Positions 36,229-45,159 of a DNA stretch of 64,000 nucleotides are shown in pieces. The notes below the pieces were generated by a model. The model saw only the letters and a list, made by a program, of their open reading frames with translations. It did not search any database and was not told the DNA's origin. The position numbers and the translations under genes are program-made. The stretch's first letter is position 1. Each line of letters begins with the position of its first letter. Location of the stretch: positions 62,001-126,000 of the forward strand of contig NZ_JARXWL010000002.1 of the NCBI RefSeq assembly GCF_029893325.1, given 5' to 3'. The DNA comes from Enterococcus sp. PF1-24 (GTDB lineage: Bacteria; Bacillota; Bacilli; Lactobacillales; Enterococcaceae).

Positions 36229-37218
36229 TTATTTTCCACCAATCTTAACGATACTACGACCTTCATGGGTGCCAGTTAATAAACTATCAAAAACTATTGG
36301 TAATTCATTAAAGCCAACTTCATTAACTTTTAAGTTTTCAGTAACATTTAAATCAGTTGCTAAACGATGCCAAATCGCTTTTCTTTTATTCATTGGTGTG
36401 TTGACAGAATCAATTCCTAATAAATTAACCCCTCGCAAAATAAAAGGCAAAACAGTCGTTTGCAATTGAATCCCACTAGCGTTGCCACAAAGAGCCATGC
36501 TACCACCATATTGCAAGCTAGGAATTAAAGCTTCAGCTAATTTGCCACCAACAGTATCTATCGCAAAATCATATTCTTGTTTTGCTAAAGCTTTTAATTT
36601 TTCTGGAATTAGGGCTTCAGGAGTTACGATTTCCGCAGCACCTAAAGCGGTTAACCAAGAGTGGGCGCTGCTTTTACGAGTAACGGCTGTCAAATTTTGA
36701 TAGCCTAATTTATGCAGCATCGCTAAAGCCATACTACCTACGCCACCGCTAGCACCAGTAATCACTATACGACTGTCAGTAGTTAAACCGGCTTCTTCTA
36801 TGGCTGCTACCGCCAAAGCTGCGGTAAAACCAGCAGTTCCTAAAACCATAGCAGCTTTTAAAGATAAGCCAGCTGGCAAAGGCACAATCCATTCAGCTGG
36901 TATCCGTTGAATTTCGCTGTAGCCACCAGGATGAGTAACCCCAAAGCCATAGCTAGTCACAATGACTTCATCGCCAACTTGGAAATTTGGATGCTGACTG
37001 TCAATGACCGTTCCGCTAGCATCAATCCCGGGCGTCATGGGATAATTACGAATTACTCCACCTTTTTCAATAGAAGCTAAGGCATCTTTAAAATTGACGC
37101 CAGAATATGCAATCTGAATGGTCACATCACCATCAGGTAAATCATTATTAGTTAAGCTTTTATATGTTCTTTGAAATTGATTTTCATTAGTAACCATCAA
37201 GGCTTGAAATGAAGACAT
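36229..37218 (-). CDS. Zinc-independent medium-chain oxidoreductase (YhdH/YhfP, AcuI-like)
   Basis: 329 residues. ITGASGGVGSMALAMLHKLGY (NADPH site) and NPGxD-like TPGIDASGTV place it in the YhdH/YhfP group, whose studied members reduce acrylyl-CoA. No zinc-ligand set is seen. It is the first gene of the coaB-coaC-panT transcript, with one base between its stop and the coaB ATG, so co-translation is likely; the functional link is unclear. Confidence 0.85.
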   Translation of the reverse strand: MSSFQALMVTNENQFQRTYKSLTNNDLPDGDVTIQIAYSGVNFKDALASIEKGGVIRNYPMTPGIDASGTVIDSQHPNFQVGDEVIVTSYGFGVTHPGGYSEIQRIPAEWIVPLPAGLSLKAAMVLGTAGFTAALAVAAIEEAGLTTDSRIVITGASGGVGSMALAMLHKLGYQNLTAVTRKSSAHSWLTALGAAEIVTPEALIPEKLKALAKQEYDFAIDTVGGKLAEALIPSLQYGGSMALCGNASGIQLQTTVLPFILRGVNLLGIDSVNTPMNKRKAIWHRLATDLNVTENLKVNEVGFNELPIVFDSLLTGTHEGRSIVKIGGK

Positions 37219-37525
37219 TTTAACACTTCCTTTTTTTTATTATTCATTTTAACACAAAGCATCTAATAACAACATTTTTTCGATTAAAAAATTGCTGAGT
37301 AAATAACAAGTTATTCTTTTGATAAAGTAAAGCTATTTATACAAATTGATTAGCTTTCATTTTCCCTTATAAAAAATAAGAATTACGTAAAAAAAGCTTG
37401 TTTTTTTTATAAAAATTTGTATACTAAATGAGGGTGAAAATAAACTTCGTGTTTAGTATAAGTAAACAAAACGACAATTTTTTATTTTTTACGATAATAA
37501 CTTAAAAAGAGGGAGCATAACTTTT
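37219..37525. promoter_or_regulatory. Intergenic region with potR promoter and inverted-repeat operator
   Basis: TTGTTT at 37398-37403 and TATACT at 37420-37425 (16-bp spacer) form a promoter. The -10 is inside TATACTAAA (37420-37428), which has a perfect inverted partner TTTAGTATA at 37452-37460, with 23 bases between. The dyad would suit autoregulation by PotR. The rest is AT-rich and serves the divergent oxidoreductase gene. Confidence 0.65.
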
Positions 37526-38068
37526 ATGGAAATTGGTGAAAAGCTACGCAATTTGCGAGTTCAAAAAAACTTAACGCAAGAAGAATTAGGCGAGCGAACA
37601 GATTTAACTAAAGGTTATATTTCCCAATTAGAACGGGATTTAAGCTCGCCTTCAATGGAAACTTTTTTTAATATTTTAGAAGTCCTCGGTAGCACACCTG
37701 AAGAATTTTTCAGGCAGGAGACTTATGGTCAAAAAGTCCATTACACAAAAGATGATGCGACTGAATATATAGATGAAGAAAACGGCTTTAAACTCAATTG
37801 GTTAATTCCCGAATCCAATGAAAAAGAGATGGAGCCTGTTGTGGTAACTTTTCAAGAAGCTGGAGAGTATAAAACTTTTGAGCCTTCTTTATCCGAAACC
37901 TTTGTTTACGTTTTGCAAGGAGCTGTTGGTTTACGTTTAGGAGAAACCGTCTATCGTGCCAAAAAAGGCGAATCTCTCTATTATCAAGCAACGGAACCCC
38001 ACCAATTATTTAATCGTAGCAAAGGCACGAGTCGCTTAATTGTAGTAGCGACAGAATCTTATTTATAA
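37526..38068 (+). CDS. potR: XRE-cupin regulator of the polyamine transport operon
   Basis: 180 residues: helix-turn-helix at 5-60 (LTQEELGERTDLTKGYISQLERDLSSPSM) and a cupin_2 domain at 110-178. This is the PuuR/PotR type, regulators that usually sense polyamines or amino acids through the cupin barrel. It is the first gene of potRABCD, 36 bases before potA. Confidence 0.88.
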   Translation: MEIGEKLRNLRVQKNLTQEELGERTDLTKGYISQLERDLSSPSMETFFNILEVLGSTPEEFFRQETYGQKVHYTKDDATEYIDEENGFKLNWLIPESNEKEMEPVVVTFQEAGEYKTFEPSLSETFVYVLQGAVGLRLGETVYRAKKGESLYYQATEPHQLFNRSKGTSRLIVVATESYL

Positions 38069-38104
38069 AAATAAAAATGAATCAATACGAGGAAGGTGAA
38101 GATT

Positions 38105-39190
38105 TTGGCAAATACGATTATTGCTTTTAAAGATATTGTAAAAAGCTATGAAGATGAGCAAGTTTTGAAAAAGGTTAATTTTGAGATTGAAGAAGGAAAA
38201 TTTTATACTTTATTAGGTCCTTCAGGTTGTGGGAAAACCACGATTTTGCGCATTATTGCGGGATTTGCTGAAGCGACTTCTGGAGATGTGCTTTTTGCAG
38301 GGAAACGCATCAATGATATTCCTGCCAATAAAAGACCGGTCAATACAGTTTTCCAAGACTATGCTTTATTTCCTCATATGAATGTATTTGATAATGTCGC
38401 TTTTGGTTTGAAAATAAAAAAAATACCTAAAAATGAAATCACGCAAAAAGTAAATAATGCCTTAAAAATGGTGCAGTTGGCTGGCTATGAAAATCGTGAA
38501 ATTTCTGAAATGTCAGGTGGCCAAAGACAGCGGGTGGCGATTGCTCGAGCGATTGTCAACGAACCGAAAGTTTTGCTGTTAGATGAACCTTTGTCAGCGT
38601 TGGATTTAAAATTACGGACAGATATGCAATATGAATTGCGGGATTTACAGCAGCGTTTAGGCATCACCTTTATTTTTGTGACTCACGACCAAGAAGAAGC
38701 TTTAGCTATGAGTGATGAAATTTTCGTTATGAACAAAGGAGAAATCGTTCAAAGTGGCACGCCGGTTGATATTTATGATGAGCCAATCAACCATTTTGTC
38801 GCTGATTTTGTTGGGGAAAGTAATATCGTAAACGGTGTGATGCGAGCCGATAATTTAGTAGAATTTGTCGGCAAAGAATTTGAATGTGTGGACGGTGGCA
38901 TGCGGAAAAATGAGCCAGTGGAAATTGTTTTACGTCCTGAAGATTTATCAGTTACTACTGTGGATAAAGGCAAATTGGTCGTTGAAGTGGATACGCAATT
39001 ATTCCGTGGCGTTCATTATGAAATCATTTGTTATGACGAGCAAGGCAACGAATGGATGGTTCACTCTACCCGCAAAGCGAAAGAAGGCAGTAAAGTTGGT
39101 TTGTTTTTTGAACCAGAAGATATTCATGTGATGCGCTTTAACGAGTCAGAAGAAGATTTCGATGCTCGTTTAGAAAGCTACGAGGAATAA
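38105..39190 (+). CDS. potA: Spermidine/putrescine ABC transporter ATPase PotA
   Basis: 361 residues from TTG 38105; GTG 38096 overlaps the GAGGAAGG ribosome binding site and is rejected. Walker [10 protein letters not shown], signature [14 protein letters not shown], Walker [13 protein letters not shown]-terminal TOBE-type regulatory domain from about 240. Powers uptake through PotB and PotC. Confidence 0.95.
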   Translation: MANTIIAFKDIVKSYEDEQVLKKVNFEIEEGKFYTLLGPSGCGKTTILRIIAGFAEATSGDVLFAGKRINDIPANKRPVNTVFQDYALFPHMNVFDNVAFGLKIKKIPKNEITQKVNNALKMVQLAGYENREISEMSGGQRQRVAIARAIVNEPKVLLLDEPLSALDLKLRTDMQYELRDLQQRLGITFIFVTHDQEEALAMSDEIFVMNKGEIVQSGTPVDIYDEPINHFVADFVGESNIVNGVMRADNLVEFVGKEFECVDGGMRKNEPVEIVLRPEDLSVTTVDKGKLVVEVDTQLFRGVHYEIICYDEQGNEWMVHSTRKAKEGSKVGLFFEPEDIHVMRFNESEEDFDARLESYEE

Positions 39191-39194
39191 GCCC

Positions 39195-40004
39195 ATGAGA
39201 AATATTCGCCGGATTTATTCGCTTCCTTATTATTTATGGTTGCTATTGTTTGTCATTGCACCCGTTTTAATGATTGTTTATCAATCTTTCTTTGATATGA
39301 ACGGCCATTTTACTTTGGCGAACTATGCTACTTATTTTACTTCCAAAACTTATTTAACTATGACTTTAAATTCTGTTTGGTATGCTTTTTTAATTACTTT
39401 GTTTACTTTATTGATTAGTTATCCCACCGCTTATTTTTTAACAAAATTAAAGCATAAACAACTTTGGTTAATGCTTGTCATTTTACCTACATGGGTGAAC
39501 TTATTGTTGAAAGCTTATGCTTTTATTGGAATTTTTAGTGCTCATGGCACAATTAATGAGTTTTTGAGTTTTATTGGTATTGGTAAGCAGCAAATTCTCT
39601 TTACTGATTTTAGTTTTTTATTTGTGGCAGCTTATATTGAATTGCCATTTATGATTATGCCAATTTTTAATGCCTTGGAAGAAATGAATCCTTCATTAAT
39701 TAGTGCAAGTCGTGATTTAGGGGCGAACAACATGGAAACTTTTCGCCGCGTGATTTTTCCGCTGTCATTAAATGGTGTAAAAAGTGGCGTTCAAGCCGTC
39801 TTTATTCCATCGCTATCACTCTTTATGTTAACCCGTTTAATTGGTGGTAATCGCGTAATTACGTTAGGAACAGCGATTGAGGAACATTTCTTAGTGACCC
39901 AAAACTGGGGCATGGGTTCAACTATCGGCGTTATCCTGATTATCGCTATGTTTGTGGTGATGATTGCCACCGGAGAAAAGAAAAAAGGAGGGCGGGCATC
40001 ATGA
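39195..40004 (+). CDS. potB: Spermidine/putrescine ABC permease PotB
   Basis: 269 residues, six membrane segments, EAA loop SASRDLGANNMETFRRVIFP for contact with PotA. Four bases after potA and overlapping potC by 4 bases. Confidence 0.94.
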   Translation: MRNIRRIYSLPYYLWLLLFVIAPVLMIVYQSFFDMNGHFTLANYATYFTSKTYLTMTLNSVWYAFLITLFTLLISYPTAYFLTKLKHKQLWLMLVILPTWVNLLLKAYAFIGIFSAHGTINEFLSFIGIGKQQILFTDFSFLFVAAYIELPFMIMPIFNALEEMNPSLISASRDLGANNMETFRRVIFPLSLNGVKSGVQAVFIPSLSLFMLTRLIGGNRVITLGTAIEEHFLVTQNWGMGSTIGVILIIAMFVVMIATGEKKKGGRAS

Positions 40005-40846
40005 CGAAAAAATTTCGTTGGTCTAATGTTTATTTGGTAGTTATTTTTGCTTTATTATATGCCCCCATTTTCTATTTGATTTTTTATTCCTTTAACGAGG
40101 GCGGTAGCATGACAACTTTTACCGGTTTCACTTGGGATAATTATCAAGCGGTAATTGAAGACAGTCGTCTGATAATTATTGTTTTAAACACTTTTATGTT
40201 GGCTTTTTTATCGGCTTTAATCGCTACGATTATCGGCACTTTTGGTGCGATGGGGATTTATTATATGAAAAAAAGACGAAGCCGCAATTTGTTGTTAAGC
40301 TTTAATAATATTTTGTTGGTTTCACCAGATGTCATTATCGGGGCAAGTTTCTTAATTTTCTTTACTTTTATCGGCTCAATCGTGGGTGGTTTCCGCTTAG
40401 GTTTTTTCAGTGTTTTACTTTCTCACATTGCCTTTAGTATTCCGATTGTGGTTTTGATGGTTTTACCGAAGTTAAAAGAAATGAATGATTCTATGGTAGA
40501 TGCTGCTCGCGATTTAGGCGCTAGCAATTTGCAAGTGATTCAACGGATTATTTTGCCGTTTTTGACACCTGGTGTGATTGCCGGCTATTTTATGGCTTTT
40601 ACTTATTCTTTAGATGATTTTGCGGTTACTTTTTTCGTAACCGGCAACGGCTTTTCAACTTTGGCAGTTGAAATTTATTCTCGTGCTCGCCAAGGAATTA
40701 GCTTAGAGATTAACGCTTTAAGTGCGTTAGTCTTCCTATTTTCAATGATTTTAGTGATTGGTTACTATTTTATTAGCCAAGATAATACTTCGAAAAAAGC
40801 ACGTAAAAAACGCCAAGAAGCGCAGGAGGTGGCACAACTGCGATGA
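40001..40846 (+). CDS. potC: Spermidine/putrescine ABC permease PotC
   Basis: 281 residues, six membrane segments, EAA loop DAARDLGASNLQVIQRIILP. The family stretch TYSLDDFAVTFFVTG is present. ATGA overlaps link it with potB and potD. Confidence 0.94.
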   Translation: MTKKFRWSNVYLVVIFALLYAPIFYLIFYSFNEGGSMTTFTGFTWDNYQAVIEDSRLIIIVLNTFMLAFLSALIATIIGTFGAMGIYYMKKRRSRNLLLSFNNILLVSPDVIIGASFLIFFTFIGSIVGGFRLGFFSVLLSHIAFSIPIVVLMVLPKLKEMNDSMVDAARDLGASNLQVIQRIILPFLTPGVIAGYFMAFTYSLDDFAVTFFVTGNGFSTLAVEIYSRARQGISLEINALSALVFLFSMILVIGYYFISQDNTSKKARKKRQEAQEVAQLR

Positions 40847-41916
40847 AAAAAGTCTATTCTTTAATCGGCGGTATTGTAGTGATTATCGCTATCTTACTGG
40901 TGTCTGTCCGCCACTTAGAAAAATCTAGTGGCGTAGCAGGTGCTGATATTGTAACGATTTATAACTGGGGAGACTACATTGACCCCAATTTAATTAAAAA
41001 ATTTGAATCCGAAACTGGCTATAAAGTAAATTACGAAACTTTTGATTCCAACGAAGCGATGTTTACTAAGATTCAGCAAGGCGGTACAGCCTATGATATC
41101 GCCATTCCTAGCGAATATATGATTCAAAAAATGATGAAAGAAAACTTGCTACTAGCGATTGATCATAAAAAAATTGTCGGCTTAGAAAATATCGACCAAC
41201 GCTTTTTAGATTTATCTTTTGATCCAGACAACCAATTTTCCATTCCTTATTTCTGGGGAACTGTCGGAATTACCTATAATGACAAAATGGTTGAAGGTAC
41301 CCGAATTCAGCATTGGGATGATTTATGGCAACCAAGCTTGAAAAATAATTTAATGTTGATTGACGGTGCCAGAGAAGTTATGGGCTTTGGTTTACAAAGT
41401 CTAGGCTATTCTTTAAATAGTAAAAACAATCAAGAATTATCAGCGGCTGCTGAAAAATTAAACACTTTAACTGGCAATATTAAAGCGATTGTTGCCGATG
41501 AAATCAAAATGTATATGATTAACGAAGAAAGTGCTGTAGCGGTAACTTTTTCAGGGGAAGCCGCTGAAATGTTGTGGGAAAATGAAAACTTACACTATGT
41601 TATCCCTGAAGAAGGCTCAAATCTGTGGTTTGATAATATTGTTATCCCGAAAACTGCGAAAAATATTGAGGGTGCCTACGCTTTTATTAATTTTATGTTG
41701 GAACCAGAAAACGCGGCTCAAAATGCAGAATATATTGGCTATGCAACCCCAAATAAAGAAGCTGTGGCTTTGTTACCAGCGGAAATTTCTGGCGATGAGC
41801 AATTTTATCCTAGCGATGAAATTATTAGCCATTTAGAAGTTTACGAAGACTTAGGTAGTGAATATTTAGGGATTTATAATGATTTATTTTTGGAGTTTAA
41901 GATGTATCGGAAATAG
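40843..41916 (+). CDS. potD: Spermidine/putrescine-binding lipoprotein-like PotD
   Basis: 357 residues. An N-terminal membrane segment (YSLIGGIVVIIAILLVSVRH) lacks a lipobox cysteine, so it may be an uncleaved anchor. The mature part has IYNWGDYIDPNLIKKFESET, YDIAIPSEYM and FGLQSLGYSLNS, typical of PotD. Last gene of the operon; its terminator overlaps the attachment site of the island. Confidence 0.94.
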   Translation: MKKVYSLIGGIVVIIAILLVSVRHLEKSSGVAGADIVTIYNWGDYIDPNLIKKFESETGYKVNYETFDSNEAMFTKIQQGGTAYDIAIPSEYMIQKMMKENLLLAIDHKKIVGLENIDQRFLDLSFDPDNQFSIPYFWGTVGITYNDKMVEGTRIQHWDDLWQPSLKNNLMLIDGAREVMGFGLQSLGYSLNSKNNQELSAAAEKLNTLTGNIKAIVADEIKMYMINEESAVAVTFSGEAAEMLWENENLHYVIPEEGSNLWFDNIVIPKTAKNIEGAYAFINFMLEPENAAQNAEYIGYATPNKEAVALLPAEISGDEQFYPSDEIISHLEVYEDLGSEYLGIYNDLFLEFKMYRK

Positions 41917-41917
41917 C

Positions 41918-41956
41918 AGATAAAAAGGACTTATAAACGTTGTTAAATCAATGAAT
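41918..41956. repeat. Left attachment core (attL), 39-bp direct repeat
   Basis: Identical over all 39 bases to 55140-55178; identity stops at both edges. It begins one base after the potD stop. The two copies bound the 13.2-kb island, so this is the likely integrase crossover core. Confidence 0.92.
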
Positions 41957-41970
41957 GTAAGTCCTTTTTC
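41922..41970 (+). terminator. potD terminator straddling attL
   Basis: AAAAAGGACTTA at 41922-41933 pairs with TAAGTCCTTTTT at 41958-41969. The first arm is in the 39-bp core; the second arm lies just beyond it, inside the island. At the right core copy the second arm is missing. Confidence 0.85.
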
Positions 41971-41976
41971 TTGTGA

Positions 41977-42001
41977 TTGAATGCCATATTGAATGCCATT
42001 T
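41977..42001. repeat. Left arm-type repeat (two tandem 11-bp words)
   Basis: Contains TTGAATGCCAT twice, 12 bases apart, and the whole 25-bp unit is repeated exactly at 54993-55017 in the same orientation. It lies inside the island, between the core and the int stop. Probably integrase arm-binding sites. Confidence 0.8.
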
Positions 42002-42002
42002 G

Positions 42003-43148
42003 CTAAAAATTAACATATTTTGCAAACTGATTTGCTATTTTTTCTTCACGATCTTTAGATACACCTATATAGACAGCGTAGGTAGTTTGAATGTCTGAAT
42101 GGCCTAAACGTTCTTGAACATCTTTTATTTCTGCTCCGGCTTCAAATAGTAAACTTGCATGAGTCTTTCTTAGATCATGAAGCTTTATTTTTCTGATGCC
42201 ATATTTATCACTAAGATACTTCAATGAGTTTGAACCATAGGTGAGATATAAGAAATCAACTCCAGTTTTGCCGGTAGAATTTGTAAAAATTAAATTCAAT
42301 GAGTTTTTTCTGCCAAGATAGAATAAACTTTCTCTTTGTTTCAATCGCCATTTTTTTAAGATGGCCAATGTGGTTTCATCAAGACTAATAGTCCGATTTG
42401 AGCTTCGGGTCTTTGGAGATTGGATTGTAAACTCATTACGTACCAGTACTAAGTTTTTATCAACTGTAATACGCTTTTTCTCAAAGTCAATATCAGACCA
42501 AGTTAAAGCACTTAGTTCGCCACGTCGTAACCCGGCAAAAGCTGCAATTCTAAAGAAAGCGAGCATTTTTAAATTGTTTTCTTTTTTTATACAATCAAAG
42601 AATTGCTGCAGTTCTTCTTTGGAATAGAAGTCTACTTTCTTTTGTTGTAGTCCGTTTTTCTTAGGCATAATGACACGCTGCATAGGATTGCTTTTAATAA
42701 TGCCATTATTGATTGCGTAATTAAAGACTTGTGAAGCATAAGATTTTATTTGCTGATATGCTACAACTTTCTTGAACCATTCATTAACAGCTTTCTGACA
42801 AATATAAGTATTGATCGCTTCAATCTTTAAGTCGCCCAGTAGTGGCAATATCTGATTTTTAAATCGTTTCTCAATGTTTTCCGCCGTGGTAGGTTTAACC
42901 GTATTTTGATGTTGTTCTAACCACATTTGGTAGACTGTTTCAAAAGTGTAGTTTTTATTTTTACCATACTCGCCGTTTTCGAAGTTCACTTGCAGACGTG
43001 ATAAAGCAAGTTGGGCTTCTTTTTTTGTTTTAAAGTTTCTTCTAGTGGTCTTTATTGGTTTTCCATTAATTGGATCAATACCAAGATATGCTTGAAATTG
43101 CCATGCCTTAGTACCATCTTTCTTTTCGTATTGCTTGAATGTTGCCAT
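42003..43148 (-). CDS. int: Tyrosine recombinase (phage-type integrase)
   Basis: 381 residues. N-terminal arm-binding AP2-like region (WQFQAYLGIDPINGKPIKTT), SAM-like core-binding domain about 60-160, catalytic domain with Arg in AGLRRGELSALTW, HxxR in LHDLRKTHASLL, and the nucleophile Tyr in TTYAVYIGV. GGGAGGA precedes the ATG. Its 3' end abuts attL, the usual place for an integrase that recombines nearby sites. Confidence 0.95.
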   Translation of the reverse strand: MATFKQYEKKDGTKAWQFQAYLGIDPINGKPIKTTRRNFKTKKEAQLALSRLQVNFENGEYGKNKNYTFETVYQMWLEQHQNTVKPTTAENIEKRFKNQILPLLGDLKIEAINTYICQKAVNEWFKKVVAYQQIKSYASQVFNYAINNGIIKSNPMQRVIMPKKNGLQQKKVDFYSKEELQQFFDCIKKENNLKMLAFFRIAAFAGLRRGELSALTWSDIDFEKKRITVDKNLVLVRNEFTIQSPKTRSSNRTISLDETTLAILKKWRLKQRESLFYLGRKNSLNLIFTNSTGKTGVDFLYLTYGSNSLKYLSDKYGIRKIKLHDLRKTHASLLFEAGAEIKDVQERLGHSDIQTTYAVYIGVSKDREEKIANQFAKYVNF

Positions 43149-43167
43149 GTTGTTTTCCTCCCAGTAC

Positions 43168-43182
43168 CTAACGTGGGGCGTT
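43168..43182. repeat. 15-bp repeat, inverted partner at the right end
   Basis: CTAACGTGGGGCGTT lies directly upstream of int; its exact reverse complement is at 54967-54981. A degenerate form (CTAGCGTGGGGCAGG) appears near 45461. Role unknown; perhaps a recombination accessory site. Confidence 0.6.
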
Positions 43183-43203
43183 TATGTAGTGGGGGGGGTA
43201 GTA

Positions 43204-43815
43204 TTATTTTAATGATAAGTCGTTAGGGATTTGTTGCAAGTCTCTTCTAGCTTGAATTAGAACGGCCATAGCCTTTTCATAAGCAATAACGTTTAAATCA
43301 TCGTAAATTATATCTTCATTTTTTAGGGTAGCTGGTCTGATTCTTGTGTTACCTTCACCTAATAAATTTTCTAGTTTTTGTTGATCTTCATATCTGTCTT
43401 TTAAGCAGGAGTGAAGATTAATGACCTCGTATGCAATATGATTAATTATTCCTCGGTCAGTATTACCGCGTCCATCTAGATTGTTAACTGCTTGACCAAT
43501 TAGATTTTGTAAATTGTCGGAATCACCTATAACATGGCGAGCGTCTTTCATTCGAGCAATTTCTTTTTTTATTGTATCAACTTTGAACCCTGTAGCGTCT
43601 TCCCATAAACCCCAACCGTCGGGGTCATTTGTTTCTCCAGTCAAATATTCCGGTGGCACTTGAAGCAAGTAGGCGATTGTCTCTAAAGTATCTTTATCTG
43701 GTGTGCGTGTGCCGTTTTCATAATAGCTAACAGCTTGTTGAGTGATGGATAATTGGTCAGCTAGTTCTTTTTGACTAATTTTTTTACGTTTCCGAGCTGA
43801 TTTTATTCGGTTCAA
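43204..43815 (-). CDS. Island master repressor (Stl/Rpr-like, XRE HTH)
   Basis: 203 residues. Residues 1-60 are a helix-turn-helix (ISQKELADQLSITQQAVSYYENGTRTPD); the remaining 140 residues are helical and show no S24 Ser-Lys peptidase motif. The TTG start follows GGAGGAG. Divergent from the Cro-like gene over three palindromes. By analogy with SaPI Stl and enterococcal Rpr it would keep the island silent until a helper-phage protein binds it. Confidence 0.85.
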   Translation of the reverse strand: MNRIKSARKRKKISQKELADQLSITQQAVSYYENGTRTPDKDTLETIAYLLQVPPEYLTGETNDPDGWGLWEDATGFKVDTIKKEIARMKDARHVIGDSDNLQNLIGQAVNNLDGRGNTDRGIINHIAYEVINLHSCLKDRYEDQQKLENLLGEGNTRIRPATLKNEDIIYDDLNVIAYEKAMAVLIQARRDLQQIPNDLSLK

Positions 43816-43868
43816 ACTTATCTCCTCCTTATTTTTAAATTTATTTTAGCAGAATTCCAAAAAAAGTA

Positions 43869-43930
43869 CAACAACGTTGTTGATTGATACAACGGTGTTG
43901 TGTTAAAATTCATTTAACAACGGCGTTGTT
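43869..43930. promoter_or_regulatory. Three palindromic operators between repressor and Cro-like genes
   Basis: CAACAACGTTGTTG at 43869-43882, ACAACGGTGTTGT at 43889-43901 and AACAACGGCGTTGTT at 43916-43930 share the dyad ACAAC-N-GTTGT. The middle one abuts an extended -10 TGTTAAAAT (43901-43909) facing the Cro-like gene. This is a classical genetic-switch layout; which protein binds which site is inference. Confidence 0.85.
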
Positions 43931-43954
43931 ATTGTAAAAGGAGGAGGTAATGCT

Positions 43955-44146
43955 ATGAAAGCTAATCAAGAAATACGAGACCGCATTTTTTTAAACCGAT
44001 TGCGAAATTGGGAAGTTGCAGAAAAACTAGATTTGTCTGATAGTCGCTTTTGTGTTTGGTTAAGAACCGAATTAAACGATGAGCGTAAAGCACGAGTTGA
44101 AAAGGCGATTGATGAGTTACTGGCGGAACGAATGAAAGGGGTGTAA
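43955..44146 (+). CDS. Cro-like small DNA-binding protein
   Basis: 63 residues with a helix-turn-helix-like stretch (NWEVAEKLDLSDSRFCVWLRTEL) of the kind common in the first rightward gene of Gram-positive phages and PICIs. A GGAGGAGG precedes it by about nine bases. It is three bases before the antirepressor gene. The Cro/Str role is inferred from place. Confidence 0.75.
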   Translation: MKANQEIRDRIFLNRLRNWEVAEKLDLSDSRFCVWLRTELNDERKARVEKAIDELLAERMKGV

Positions 44147-44149
44147 GGA

Positions 44150-44983
44150 ATGGAACTAAAAGTAACAGGCAAACAGAAAGTAGGCAAACTTGAATTCACA
44201 GGCATTGAAGGAGGTTTTGGTAATGGCAAGCGAGCAATGCTAGTTAAGGAGATTGCGGGGGTTCATGGTAAGGAAGTAAAACACATCAACGAGCTAATAA
44301 ATCGCAATCGAAAACGTTTCAAAGATGGCGTAGATATTTTAGATTTAAAAGTCATCGTTCAGGGCGATAACAATTCCGCGGTCGTTCGGAACGACAGCAA
44401 ACTCGGTGGGTCTGAGCCACTGACTTTTGAAACGTTTGGTTTCAGTCAAAATCAGATTAATGCCGCTAATAATATCTATATCTTATCCGAACGAGGTTAC
44501 AGCAAACTTTTAAAAATCCTTGAAGATGATTTAGCTTGGGAACTTTACGATCAATTAGTAGATGGTTATTTCAATATGCGACAATCGGTAAAACTTGGAA
44601 CATCTGAGTATTTGAACCAAGAACGGCTAGAAATCATGAAGCAGAATGCCGCAACCAAGCACGGTGAACTGATTTATAAGATTGCCATGGAGATTGAAGA
44701 CGAGGAAGAAAAACAGCGTTACTTAAAATCAGCCTTGCATTTAGTGTTGGATGAAGAACCGCCGGTGTTTAATGCTACGGAAATTGGTGAACGGTTAGGC
44801 GTGTCTAAAAATAAGGTTGGTCGGTTGGCCAATAAGTTAGGTTTGAAGTCTGACTATGAAAAAAATGAGTTCTCGAATATTTATGGCTGCTGGAAACAAC
44901 AAGATGTGAATGGTGCGCCACGTTGGCAATGGTTTTACTTTGAAGCGGCAGTAGCGGAACTAGGAAAGGGGTTAGAAAAATGA
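44150..44983 (+). CDS. ORF6N-domain phage antirepressor
   Basis: 277 residues. Residues 25-75 are an ORF6N domain (LVKEIAGVHGKEVKHINELI ... NRNRKRFKDGVDILDL). A central part RGYSKLLKILEDDLAWELYDQLVDGYF is shared by Rha/KilA-type antirepressors, and a C-terminal winged-helix-like region NATEIGERLGVSKNKVGRLANKLGL follows. Probably modulates the island switch. The next small gene overlaps its stop. Confidence 0.87.
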   Translation: MELKVTGKQKVGKLEFTGIEGGFGNGKRAMLVKEIAGVHGKEVKHINELINRNRKRFKDGVDILDLKVIVQGDNNSAVVRNDSKLGGSEPLTFETFGFSQNQINAANNIYILSERGYSKLLKILEDDLAWELYDQLVDGYFNMRQSVKLGTSEYLNQERLEIMKQNAATKHGELIYKIAMEIEDEEEKQRYLKSALHLVLDEEPPVFNATEIGERLGVSKNKVGRLANKLGLKSDYEKNEFSNIYGCWKQQDVNGAPRWQWFYFEAAVAELGKGLEK

Positions 44984-45108
44984 TTATCAAATTAGACACA
45001 ACGAATTTTAAACGCCGGTTATGGCATCGTGCATTTGAACGACATCCGAATAGTAGCAAAGATCCAATTGATAAAATAAAGCAAAGTATTTTCTACGGTA
45101 TGTTTTAG
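44980..45108 (+). CDS. Small basic protein, 42 residues
   Basis: ATG 44980 overlaps the antirepressor stop (ATGA) and the frame runs to TAG 45106-45108, encoding a basic protein (MIIKLDTTNFKRRLWHRAFE ... SIFYGMF). Translational coupling and the coding-like tail support it, but no family is recognised. Confidence 0.6.
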   Translation: MIIKLDTTNFKRRLWHRAFERHPNSSKDPIDKIKQSIFYGMF

Positions 45109-45159
45109 AGGTATGTTAAATTGAATAATTCCCAAACGTCAAAAAAAGGAGGTGAGAAC

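Noticed and set aside
41918-41956. tRNA gene as the attachment site
   Set aside because: The core has no cloverleaf features; it is the loop and first arm of the potD terminator.
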